Part shown: in pieces, positions 8,806 to 16,015 of the stretch | How positions within the stretch are numbered: the stretch's first letter is position 1 | Layout: each line of letters starts with the position of its first letter | Assembly: GCA_045120135.1 (NCBI GenBank) | Contig: JBGVEN010000001.1 | Coordinates: 186,001-250,000, forward strand | DNA: 64,000 nt | Source of the DNA: SIG440 sp045120135 | Lineage (GTDB): Bacteria > Bacillota > Clostridia > Monoglobales > Monoglobaceae | Reading direction: 5' to 3' | Notes under the pieces: model-generated | Seen by the model: the letters and a program-made list of their open reading frames with translations, nothing else | The model's database searches: none | What the model was told of the DNA's origin: nothing | Program-made: the position numbers and the translations under genes

Positions 8806-9645
8806 ATGAAAAATATTACTGATAACCTCATTCAAAAGTACAAAGAATACCTATGCACAGAGGAAAAATCCGAAGCAACAATTGAAAAGTATATTCGGGA
8901 TATTACTGCATTCAAAAAATGGCTGGCAAAGGAAGCACTAAGCAAGCAGAAAGCGCTTGATTACAAAAATTATCTTATTCAGAATTATGCTCCTGCAAGT
9001 GTAAATTCAGTGATTTCATCGATGAACAGTTTCTTTGAATTTTGCAACTGGTACGAAATTCGCATAAAAACAATAAAAATTCAAAAACAAATATTTGCAA
9101 ATGCAGAACGGGAGCTGACCAAAACTGAGTATACCAGACTTTTAATTGCAGCAAAAAGTAAAAAACAAAACCGACTGCACCTGCTTTTGCAAACAATCTG
9201 CTCTACGGGGATAAGAATTTCCGAACTGAAATTTATAACAGTTGAATCGTTAAAAAACGAAACAGCGGAAATCCGATGCAAGGGTAAGCTAAGATACGTT
9301 TTTCTTCCAAGAAACTTATGCAAAGCTTTGACAAAATATGCAAAGCAACAAAAAATAAAAAGTGGAAGTATTTTTGTAAGTCGAAACGGAAATCCTCTTG
9401 ACCGTTCAAATGTGTGGTCGGAAATGAAGAAACTTTGCGAGACAGCGGGTGTTTCCAAAGAGAAGGTCTTTCCTCACAATTTGCGGCATTTGTTTGCAAA
9501 GGTTTATTACTCAGTGCAAAAGGATATTGTCCGCTTGGCGGATATTCTGGGACATTCCAGTATAAACACAACAAGGATTTACACAAAGGAATCAGGTGAA
9601 ATTCACCGTGTCCAGATTCAGAAATTAGGTCTTTTGAGATGCTGA
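8806..9645 (+). CDS. Tyrosine recombinase of invertible promoter 1 (DNA invertase candidate)
   Basis: A 279-residue tyrosine recombinase with an N-terminal SAM-like core-binding domain (about 1-85) and a C-terminal catalytic domain. Catalytic residues are visible: Arg in STGIRISE, Lys in the CKGKLR hairpin, HNLRH for the H-x-x-R pair, LGHSS for the second histidine and the nucleophile in TTRIYT. It is short, as XerC/D- and invertase-like members are, and lacks the arm-binding domain of phage integrases. Directly behind its stop lie two inverted sites flanking a promoter, so inversion of that promoter is its likely job. It is clearly related along its whole length to the recombinase at 39265, with near-identical ends (QIQKLGLLRC). 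AAGGAG precedes ATG 8806 by about 13 bases; a short overlapping frame (8781-8822, with its own CAGGAGGTG) may couple translation. Phage integration is an alternative role but no phage genes are near. Confidence 0.88.
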   Translation: MKNITDNLIQKYKEYLCTEEKSEATIEKYIRDITAFKKWLAKEALSKQKALDYKNYLIQNYAPASVNSVISSMNSFFEFCNWYEIRIKTIKIQKQIFANAERELTKTEYTRLLIAAKSKKQNRLHLLLQTICSTGIRISELKFITVESLKNETAEIRCKGKLRYVFLPRNLCKALTKYAKQQKIKSGSIFVSRNGNPLDRSNVWSEMKKLCETAGVSKEKVFPHNLRHLFAKVYYSVQKDIVRLADILGHSSINTTRIYTKESGEIHRVQIQKLGLLRC

Positions 9646-9668
9646 TAAAGCGCCGGAAATAAAAAAAT

Positions 9669-9692
9669 ACCACATAATCGGTATTATGTTGT
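9669..9692 (+). repeat. Inversion site L of switch 1
   Basis: 24-bp site: arm ACCACATAA, core TCGGTA (9678-9683), arm TTATGTTGT. The core is the reverse complement of the core in site R. The two arms of this site do not match perfectly (third position C against A), which is a hybrid-arm signature explained in the findings. On the minus strand it is followed by a T-rich run and could also end leftward transcripts. Confidence 0.85.
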
Positions 9693-9834
9693 ATGTTTTT
9701 AATCAAATTGAATATTACCTGAATTTTCTGCATACCAAACAAACCAATGTTGTGTAAATTTAAACATTAGTCTTATTTGCTATGCTGTTTTTTGCCATAT
9801 ATTGACCAAAAATCCCGTACTATAAAAAAAACCG

Positions 9835-9863
9835 TTGACAGTGATGCTTTTAAGTGATATAAT
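9835..9863 (+). promoter_or_regulatory. Consensus promoter inside invertible segment 1
   Basis: TTGACA (9835-9840), 17-base spacer, TATAAT (9858-9863): a perfect sigma-A consensus. It points to the right and would transcribe through site R into the gene at 10020, with a leader of about 150 bases. Confidence 0.9.
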
Positions 9864-9897
9864 CTAACCGAATTTAATATGTATCTGTTGTATCTTT

Positions 9898-9921
9898 ACC
9901 ACATAATACCGATTATGTTGT
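9898..9921 (-). repeat. Inversion site R of switch 1
   Basis: 24-bp site: arm ACCACATAA, core TACCGA (9907-9912), arm TTATGTTGT, followed by ATGTTT. The outer six bases ATGTTT also follow site L, so the arms look like direct repeats while the cores are inverted. Confidence 0.85.
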
Positions 9922-10019
9922 ATGTTTATTTTTTTTGCATATATGTTGCACCGACTTTTTGTGAAAAAACATACACGATACAACGGGTACAAAATTTTAA
10001 CAAAAAGGAGACGACAGAA

Positions 10020-11921
10020 ATGAAAAAAGTATTAAGTACAGTTGTAATTGTAGCAATGCTATTAAGCATGGTAACAATTGGTGCTTTGGCGAATGAGAAT
10101 TTGCCGGAAGCAAAGCTTGAAAAGCTTGCACCAATTGTATTGACAGAGGCTGATGAGTATGCGGTATATGATGGCTCTCTGCATTACGGCGTTGGTAACA
10201 AACCTCTCAATGTAGTGGTTAAGTTCAGTGCTGTTGACACAGCAGAGACTGTTCAGAATAGTCCGTACAAAGATTGGTATACTGATTTTTACATTACATT
10301 TGATGGATTAAAAAATGGCTCTCTTGTGGCGGATGGTTGCTATCTTGCAGGAAATTACGGCACATTTGGATGGATTGTTATACCCACAGACGGACTTGAA
10401 ATCAAAGAAGGTGAAGTATACCCTGTGGTAAGCAGCTATGATGCACACCTTACCTATACAGAAATTTGTACAAACGTAAAAGAAATGATTTGCGCAATTT
10501 ACATTAAGCCGGAAATAATTGAAGCCAACCCGAATATGACGGTAACTCTTAATTTGGGAATTAAAAATGGCGATGACGGCGAGGTAAAATATGTAAACAG
10601 CAGTATATACGATACAGATATTCTTGCGGGATACGTTGCAAAAATCGGCGAAAAAAAATACACTTCACTTCAAAAAGCTTTAAATGACACAGTTAAAGCC
10701 GGAAGGAATGTTACGGTAGACATTCTCGCAGATATTGACCTTGCAAATGTTGATTGGTCTCCTGTATCCGTAAATGGTGCAGTTAAGCCTGCGGCTCATT
10801 TGGTTACAGTTAATGGTAACAATCATACTATTACTAACCTTAACAATATGCTCTTCAGCGGAACTTGGGCAGGAAAATCGGGATTGATTATAAATGACCT
10901 TACCATTGCTGATTCTAATATTGTTAATGATAAGGACGATACAGCGGGAACAGTTGGTGTAGGTGCATTTATTGGCTATCCTCAGGCAAGTGAAACCATT
11001 ACATTAAACAACTGTCATTTAATCAATTCGACTGTTGAAGGCGGACATTGGACAGGTGGCTTAATCGGTATGGCAGGTGGATATAACGGCAATGACGGTC
11101 CTGTATTTATGAATCTGACAATTACAGGATGTTCGGTAAAAGATTCGGTTATTACAGGTAAAGGCTCTGTCGGTGGATTAATGGGTCATGCAAGCTGTGC
11201 TGCTTGGACAAAGGTTGTTGTTGAAAATACGGTTGTCAGTGAAAATACCGTTACATCGACCGGTAGCTCCAACGAGAAAGCCGGTGCGGTTTTTGGTACA
11301 GTAGGTGCTGCCGGACAAGAAACTACAGCGGATGGTGAAACCAAAGTCGGCGGTCAGTTCGTTGCAGCAACAGTAGAAAATAATACAGTTACATCTAATG
11401 GCACAACAATTACCACAATATATGGCCGTCAAGGAACGAATACAGGTAAGCTTGAGCTAACAGGCGGCTCTTATGACCATAAGCCGATAAGTGGTGAGGA
11501 ATCTTGGACAGGTATTAAGGCTGGTTTTGCGCTTGAAGAAAACGCTGACGGTACATATAGCGTAGAAAGAGAATATACAATTACTCTTTCTACTGACGGC
11601 GGTAAGTATTCTGACGGAACAGCTGCAATTGCCTTTAACGCATTCTTTAAGCAGTGGGAAAGCCAAACGGTGGATGCATTTGGTATGTATATCTATAAGC
11701 AGAGTGATAACTTTGGTGCAAAAGTTATCATTAACACAAATGCCGGCAATACCCTTACTGAAGCAAGAGGACTTTTCAATGCTGTTGTAACTGATATTCC
11801 TGCGGAAGCAAATAATGATTATATCGTTTGTCTGCCCTATGTAATGGTGGGTGGCAACACAATTACGGGTGAAGCTAAGGCAGTAACAGCAAGCCAGTTT
11901 TCAAAAATTCTTGCTGATTAA
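10020..11921 (+). CDS. Secreted repeat protein under phase-variable promoter 1
   Basis: A 633-residue exported protein of unknown function. A signal peptide spans about residues 1-24 (lysines, a hydrophobic core, then ALA-NE). The central part (about 290-480) is built of short beta-helix-like repeats with GLUG-type glycine blocks such as VGGLMGHA and TGGLIGMA, seen in secreted adhesins and IgA-protease-type proteins. There is no LPXTG, SLH, cohesin or dockerin module, so retention at the surface, if any, is by an unrecognised means. ATG 10020 is chosen because AAAGGAG lies nine bases before it and it begins the signal peptide; an in-frame start at 9879 would lie inside the switch. It is the first gene after the invertible promoter, so the prediction is all-or-none expression between cells. 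Role as adhesin or antigen is inference. Confidence 0.75.
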   Translation: MKKVLSTVVIVAMLLSMVTIGALANENLPEAKLEKLAPIVLTEADEYAVYDGSLHYGVGNKPLNVVVKFSAVDTAETVQNSPYKDWYTDFYITFDGLKNGSLVADGCYLAGNYGTFGWIVIPTDGLEIKEGEVYPVVSSYDAHLTYTEICTNVKEMICAIYIKPEIIEANPNMTVTLNLGIKNGDDGEVKYVNSSIYDTDILAGYVAKIGEKKYTSLQKALNDTVKAGRNVTVDILADIDLANVDWSPVSVNGAVKPAAHLVTVNGNNHTITNLNNMLFSGTWAGKSGLIINDLTIADSNIVNDKDDTAGTVGVGAFIGYPQASETITLNNCHLINSTVEGGHWTGGLIGMAGGYNGNDGPVFMNLTITGCSVKDSVITGKGSVGGLMGHASCAAWTKVVVENTVVSENTVTSTGSSNEKAGAVFGTVGAAGQETTADGETKVGGQFVAATVENNTVTSNGTTITTIYGRQGTNTGKLELTGGSYDHKPISGEESWTGIKAGFALEENADGTYSVEREYTITLSTDGGKYSDGTAAIAFNAFFKQWESQTVDAFGMYIYKQSDNFGAKVIINTNAGNTLTEARGLFNAVVTDIPAEANNDYIVCLPYVMVGGNTITGEAKAVTASQFSKILAD

Positions 11922-11947
11922 TAGAATAAAAGAAAGGATTTGATTTT

Positions 11948-12115
11948 ATGAAAACATATATTGCACCTGAAGTTGAAATTTGTATGTTTGATGTTGAAGA
12001 TGTAATTACAACAAGTGCAGGCGGTACTCTTGAAGTGTTGGGTATTCAAGCGGCGGAAATAAAATTTTCCGATTTAAATACTGATATGAGCGATGAAGTT
12101 GATTTGCGCAAATAA
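11948..12115 (+). CDS. Small acidic peptide (55 aa), unknown
   Basis: A 55-residue frame beginning MKTYIAPEVEI, with AAAGGA 12 bases before its ATG. It is acidic, has no signal peptide or membrane helix, and contains a DVITTSAGG stretch near residue 20. Short peptides opening with K-x-Y-x-x-P-E and carrying DVITTS-type centres occur next to surface-protein genes in gut Firmicutes in my recollection, but I know of no assigned function. It lies 26 bases behind the secreted repeat protein and so is under the same invertible promoter. A ribosomally made, modified peptide is possible, but no modifying enzyme is nearby. Confidence 0.65.
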   Translation: MKTYIAPEVEICMFDVEDVITTSAGGTLEVLGIQAAEIKFSDLNTDMSDEVDLRK

Positions 12116-12129
12116 TTAATTTTGGCTCT

Positions 12130-12200
12130 AAGGGCTGTCTGTAATAGGGGAGTGGGATTTTTCCCGTGTGGCTAAGAATCTCTGGACGGGCAGCCTTTTT
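12130..12200 (+). terminator. Imperfect terminator or attenuator
   Basis: A 12-pair stem with one bulged G (AAGG-CTGTCTGT against ACGGGCAG-CCTT), a loop of about 40 bases that itself can fold (GGGA/TCCC), then TTTTT. It sits between the 55-aa peptide and the next gene and probably reduces downstream transcription. Confidence 0.45.
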
Positions 12201-12233
12201 GGGTAAATAGAGACAGAAAGTGAGGAAAAGTAA

Positions 12234-12677
12234 ATGGCATTATTTCTAAGACGGCTTATTGAGCATTTTTTAGTAGGAATTCTGACTTCGGTTCTTTGCA
12301 CTTGCTTTTTACTTAATGTGGTTGATACAACAACAAAAGCTGTTGTATTTTTGGTGATGCTGCTTTGCATTACATTGCATATAACACATTTTTGCGGCTG
12401 CCTTGCGGAACAATGGAGTTTTACATTTGACTCCATAGATTATTATGTAATTAATATTGTGGTATCCTTGATTTATTCTGCTGCAAATATCACTATGGCG
12501 GTAAAAAGTGTTGAACCGATATATACATATATATTTCTGCCGTATAAAATGTTTACGATTTTTGATGTGAGCAAGCTTACATCTGCAATTCTTGTCAATT
12601 TAATTATGATTTCATTTATAATCATCGTTCCGGTTGCAACCAGACCTCGCGGTAAGAATCGTTTTCGCGGATATTAA
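12234..12677 (+). CDS. Small four-helix membrane protein, unknown
   Basis: A 147-residue very hydrophobic protein with about four membrane spans (near residues 10-28, 33-56, 65-85 and 115-135) and a basic tail RPRGKNRFRGY. It has no motif I recognise. It was considered as an AgrB-like peptide processor, but it is too short and lacks the His-Cys pair arrangement. GTGAGG precedes ATG 12234. It lies in the group behind the invertible promoter, between an attenuator-like hairpin and a copper-amine-oxidase-N domain protein. Confidence 0.6.
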   Translation: MALFLRRLIEHFLVGILTSVLCTCFLLNVVDTTTKAVVFLVMLLCITLHITHFCGCLAEQWSFTFDSIDYYVINIVVSLIYSAANITMAVKSVEPIYTYIFLPYKMFTIFDVSKLTSAILVNLIMISFIIIVPVATRPRGKNRFRGY

Positions 12678-12689
12678 GGGGTGAAACCT

Positions 12690-13148
12690 GTGAAAAAACT
12701 TAAGATGTTGATTTTAACTGTTTTGTTTATAACAATGACAATGCAGGAGGTTTCCTACGGTAATGCTTTTCCTGAAAGAGCGGTTACGGTTACCATCAAT
12801 GACGAAGTAATAGAGTTTGATGAACCAGCTCGTCTTATAAATTCAAGAACGATGGTCCCGATGCGAAAAATCTACGAGTCGCTTGGTGCAACAGTTCAAT
12901 GGGTTGACGAGGCACAACTGATTCTTGCATCCTTTAGGACAAGCATTATTGCAATGGAAATTGGCAAAAAGAGCTTTGATATAACAGAACTTCTGACCGG
13001 AGAGACAAGAACGATTGAACTTGATGTTCCACCTCAGGTTGTGGGTGTTGGAACAACGCTTGTACCTGTCCGTGCTATATCCGAAGCGTTGGGGAAAACA
13101 GTAGAATGGGATGACCAAACCTCAATGGTTATAATTACTGACAATTAA
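12690..13148 (+). CDS. Exported protein with copper amine oxidase N-terminal-like domain
   Basis: A 152-residue secreted protein. A signal peptide covers about residues 1-25 and is followed by one domain of the Cu-amine-oxidase-N type, a small stalk/wall-associated module common in Clostridia; it is not an enzyme by itself. Diagnostic blocks are SRTMVPMRKIYESLGATVQW and the repeat TLVPVRAISEALGKTVEW. I start it at GTG 12690, which has AAGGGGTG seven bases before it and begins the lysine-rich signal peptide; GTG 12681 would bury that site. It ends at a strong terminator and is the last gene of the group behind switch 1. Confidence 0.78.
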   Translation: MKKLKMLILTVLFITMTMQEVSYGNAFPERAVTVTINDEVIEFDEPARLINSRTMVPMRKIYESLGATVQWVDEAQLILASFRTSIIAMEIGKKSFDITELLTGETRTIELDVPPQVVGVGTTLVPVRAISEALGKTVEWDDQTSMVIITDN

Positions 13149-13177
13149 AAACTCCGTTTTAAAACGGAGTTTTTTTT
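13149..13177 (+). terminator. Intrinsic terminator
   Basis: Stem AACTCCGTTT/AAACGGAGTT followed by eight T, closing the gene group behind switch 1. Confidence 0.88.
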
Positions 13178-13226
13178 GCTGTATTATGGGCAAAATATGA
13201 CATATTGGTTTTAAGGAGAAAGCTTT

Positions 13227-14837
13227 ATGTCAAATAAAATACTGTTTTATAACGGAGAAATTATAACTGCGGATAAAGATAATACTGTATGTGAGGCTCT
13301 TTTGGTTGAGAATGATAAAATAGCCTATGCAGGCAGTGTCAATAAGGCGAGATGCCTTTCTAAAGGCGAGGCGGAGGAGGTAAACCTTTGCGGCTGTGCT
13401 GTTTTGCCTGGATTCATAGATTGTCATATCCATATGGCTGTTGCGGAGGCAAAATCGGAAACCCAAGTAGGTGTAACTCAAAAAGACGGTGTAAATAAAA
13501 TTGCAGATTTACTTGATAAATTGAAAAATGTTGCAAAAACAAAAAATACTGATAAATGGATAGTCGGTAGCGGCTACAATCACGAACAGCTTGAAGAAAA
13601 GCGGCATATAACAGCAGAAGAACTGGATAAAGCTGTGCCAGACAATCCCGTTATGCTGGTTCACGTAAGCGGACATCTGAGTATATGTAATTCCAAAGCG
13701 TTTGAGCTTGCCGACAAATCCGGTCTCCAGCTTCCGTCTGAGCACACTGCAAAAACCACAAACGGAAAGCTGACGGGTCTTGTTAAGGAAACCGCTCATT
13801 TTATGATGCTGAAAAATTCCCCTATTTTGACGGCTGATGATGCATTGGTTGACGGAATACGAAGCTTCACTAAAAAACTTTTGAGAAACGGTATTACATC
13901 GGTTCATGATGCCGGAGGTTACGGTGATGCTACATTCCGTACTCTGCAAAAGGCAAAGCAGTCGGGTGCTCTGGGGTGTCGGACCTACACAATGCTTTGG
14001 ACTCTTTTTGGAAAGGACGCACAGAAAGAAAATGCAAAGTTAATGACGAATTCGGGGTTTTATACCGGATTTGGCGACGGTATGCTGAAAAAAGGTCCGC
14101 TAAAAATAATGGTTGATGGCTCTGCAGTAGGCGGAACCTGTGCAACTTCGACCCCTATTATTGGAAGTAATGAGGTATTCCCGACATCCTTTGAGCAAAA
14201 AGAGCTGGATGAAATTTTTATAGCGGCACACAAAGCCGGATTTCAGCTGACAGCACACGCTGCAGGTGATAAGGCTATTGATATGGTTTTGAACTCGTAT
14301 GAAAAGGCAATGTCTTTGTATCCTCGTCCCAATCCAAGGCATAGAATAGAGCATTGTTTTTTGTGTACTGAGGAGCAGATAAAAAGGATAAAGAATCTTG
14401 GCGTTATACCAATTCCAAATCCTGGCTTTTTGTCGGTATGGGGAGGTGTTTTCAAAAAGTATTACCAAAACCGTGAGGAATGTATAATGCCACTAAAAAG
14501 CTTTGAAAAAATGGGAATAATGACCCCGTTTGGCTCGGATGCAATGGTTATTGACGAATACTCACCGCTTTTGGGTATCGCCGCGGCAATGGAAAGACGA
14601 GACCTTTCAACCGGTGTGCAGATTTCTTCTAAGCAGACCATTGACCTGATGCGGGCAATTAAATGCTATACTGCATATGGTGCGTATGCGTCATTTGAGG
14701 AGGATATAAAAGGTAGTCTTGAGATGAGCAAGCTTGCAGATTTGGTTATTCTGTCGGACTCAATAATCGGCAAAACACCGGAAGATATACGAAAATTAAA
14801 AGTCTACGCAACGTATTTTGGAGGGGAAAAAGTATGA
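13227..14837 (+). CDS. Amidohydrolase family protein (YtcJ-like)
   Basis: A 536-residue metal-dependent hydrolase of the amidohydrolase-3 type. Metal and active-site motifs are present: GFIDCHIHM near residue 65, HAAGDKA and RIEHC in the second half, and FGSDAMV near residue 435. The N-terminal strand domain (ILFYNGEIITAD) is typical. Members act on N-acyl or amide substrates, and the real substrate cannot be read from the sequence. AAGGAG precedes ATG 13227. It stands alone between two terminators and is probably a single-gene unit. Confidence 0.88.
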   Translation: MSNKILFYNGEIITADKDNTVCEALLVENDKIAYAGSVNKARCLSKGEAEEVNLCGCAVLPGFIDCHIHMAVAEAKSETQVGVTQKDGVNKIADLLDKLKNVAKTKNTDKWIVGSGYNHEQLEEKRHITAEELDKAVPDNPVMLVHVSGHLSICNSKAFELADKSGLQLPSEHTAKTTNGKLTGLVKETAHFMMLKNSPILTADDALVDGIRSFTKKLLRNGITSVHDAGGYGDATFRTLQKAKQSGALGCRTYTMLWTLFGKDAQKENAKLMTNSGFYTGFGDGMLKKGPLKIMVDGSAVGGTCATSTPIIGSNEVFPTSFEQKELDEIFIAAHKAGFQLTAHAAGDKAIDMVLNSYEKAMSLYPRPNPRHRIEHCFLCTEEQIKRIKNLGVIPIPNPGFLSVWGGVFKKYYQNREECIMPLKSFEKMGIMTPFGSDAMVIDEYSPLLGIAAAMERRDLSTGVQISSKQTIDLMRAIKCYTAYGAYASFEEDIKGSLEMSKLADLVILSDSIIGKTPEDIRKLKVYATYFGGEKV

Positions 14838-14850
14838 AAATTTTAAATAT

Positions 14851-14882
14851 AATACATCGGAATTTTCCGGTGTATTTTTTTG
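14851..14882 (+). terminator. Intrinsic terminator
   Basis: Stem AATACATCGGAA/TTCCGGTGTATT (one G-T pair) followed by a T-run, just behind the amidohydrolase gene. Confidence 0.85.
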
Positions 14883-14904
14883 CAGTATTTTTTTATAAAA
14901 CACC

Positions 14905-14933
14905 TTGCAGATTTTAAAGGTGTATGTTATAAT
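14905..14933 (+). promoter_or_regulatory. Sigma-A promoter of the DUF2232-gdpP-rplI-dnaB unit
   Basis: TTGCAG (14905-14910), 17 bases, TATAAT (14928-14933), 78 bases before the first gene. Confidence 0.7.
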
Positions 14934-15010
14934 AATGTAATATTAAAATGCGTAAAGTGTCGGCTTGTGCCGATTTGTAATCTCAAAAAACGAAACCTGG
15001 TGTTAAATAT

Positions 15011-16000
15011 ATGAAAAATGAAAATACCCGTGCTCTGCGTGAGGGCGCTATGATGGTAGCGCTTACGGCTTTGCTTATGCTGATGAACCGATTTGTTCCG
15101 CTATTTTCGGTTATCGGTGTCTTTGCCTGCGGAGTGCCGATGGCGGCGCTTGCGGCACGAAATGGATTTAAAATTATAATTCCTGCAATTATAGCGGTGT
15201 TTTTTGTAGCCGTCCTGCTTGGTGACGGTGTTATTGGAGCAATATCCACTATTTTGGTGTCGGTTTTGCCTGGTGCGGTTGCGGGATATATGCTTGGCAG
15301 ACGTAAATCGTTTTTTTACAGCATATTTGCGACTTCGCTGGTGGTGTGCCTTGGCTGGGTCTTTGAATTGGTTATTATTGAATTTTTTATGGGTAAGGGC
15401 GTTGACGAAATGTTTGCCGAGGTAATCGAACAAACTAAATCGCTTATGAGCAGTGTTACTGATGCCCTAGGTGAAAAGCTTGCACAAAACAGCGAGGTGT
15501 CGCCTGAGAATGTAATGAAAACATTGTTTGAGGCCCTGGAATTTACAATGCGTCTGTATTTTCCGTCTATTGTGGTTATAAGTTCGTTGTTTGCCGGATA
15601 TATAACTGTCCGTATCTCGGGCTTTGTTATTAGGAGAGCAAAGCTTGCGCCGGTAACAGTATTGCCGTTTTCACACCTCCGTGCAACGAGAGGTATGGCG
15701 AGCATATCGGTAATCGCATACTTCCTGTTTATGTTTGTTGATGTAGAGAACTCGTTTGGAGCAGTTCTTGCCAATGTTGTTCTCATTATGCATTCAATTC
15801 TCGCCGTTTGTGGTCTGTCATTTGTTGATTTTAAGCTGAAAAGCAGTATTAAATCACCGCCTGTCCGGTTCTTGCTTTACGGTGCGGTTATGATGTTTGG
15901 CGGAATTCTTATGAGTATAATTTCAAACATTCTGATAATAATCGGAATATTGGACAGCGGACGTGATTTTCGCAGACTTGGAGCCTATGACGGCTTTTAA
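15011..16000 (+). CDS. DUF2232 membrane protein (YybS-like)
   Basis: A 329-residue polytopic membrane protein with about eight hydrophobic segments and the DUF2232 pattern (alanine/glycine-rich N-terminal helices, then a loop of about 60 residues around 140-180, then three more spans). The family is of unknown function, but in Firmicutes it sits just upstream of gdpP and rplI (yybS-yybT-rplI in Bacillus), exactly as here. No strong ribosome site is seen before ATG 15011; the start fits the beginning of the conserved region. Confidence 0.82.
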   Translation: MKNENTRALREGAMMVALTALLMLMNRFVPLFSVIGVFACGVPMAALAARNGFKIIIPAIIAVFFVAVLLGDGVIGAISTILVSVLPGAVAGYMLGRRKSFFYSIFATSLVVCLGWVFELVIIEFFMGKGVDEMFAEVIEQTKSLMSSVTDALGEKLAQNSEVSPENVMKTLFEALEFTMRLYFPSIVVISSLFAGYITVRISGFVIRRAKLAPVTVLPFSHLRATRGMASISVIAYFLFMFVDVENSFGAVLANVVLIMHSILAVCGLSFVDFKLKSSIKSPPVRFLLYGAVMMFGGILMSIISNILIIIGILDSGRDFRRLGAYDGF

Positions 16001-16015
16001 GTATGGAGGTTTAAA

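Larger units (their letters stand above)
9669..9921. other. Invertible promoter segment 1, ON orientation
   Basis: Two 24-bp sites with inverted cores lie 229 bp apart (core centre to core centre). The DNA between them (9693-9897) contains one near-consensus promoter, which faces right toward the gene at 10020, and no gene. It adjoins a tyrosine recombinase. This is the layout of phase-variable invertible promoters (invertons) known in gut bacteria. The state read here is ON. The 374 bases between 9646 and 10019 are fully accounted for by this switch and the 5' leader. Confidence 0.85.

Noticed and set aside
8806..9645. Prophage integrase marking a phage at 8.8 kb
   Set aside because: No phage genes, no tRNA target and no att repeats nearby; the adjacent inverted sites with a promoter explain the recombinase better.
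9879..10019. 47-codon upstream extension of the secreted repeat protein
   Set aside because: It would start inside the invertible segment and lacks a ribosome site; the signal peptide begins at 10020 behind AAAGGAG.
12234..12677. AgrB-like peptide-processing membrane protein
   Set aside because: Considered because it follows a small peptide gene, but it is too short and shows no AgrB catalytic His and Cys pattern.
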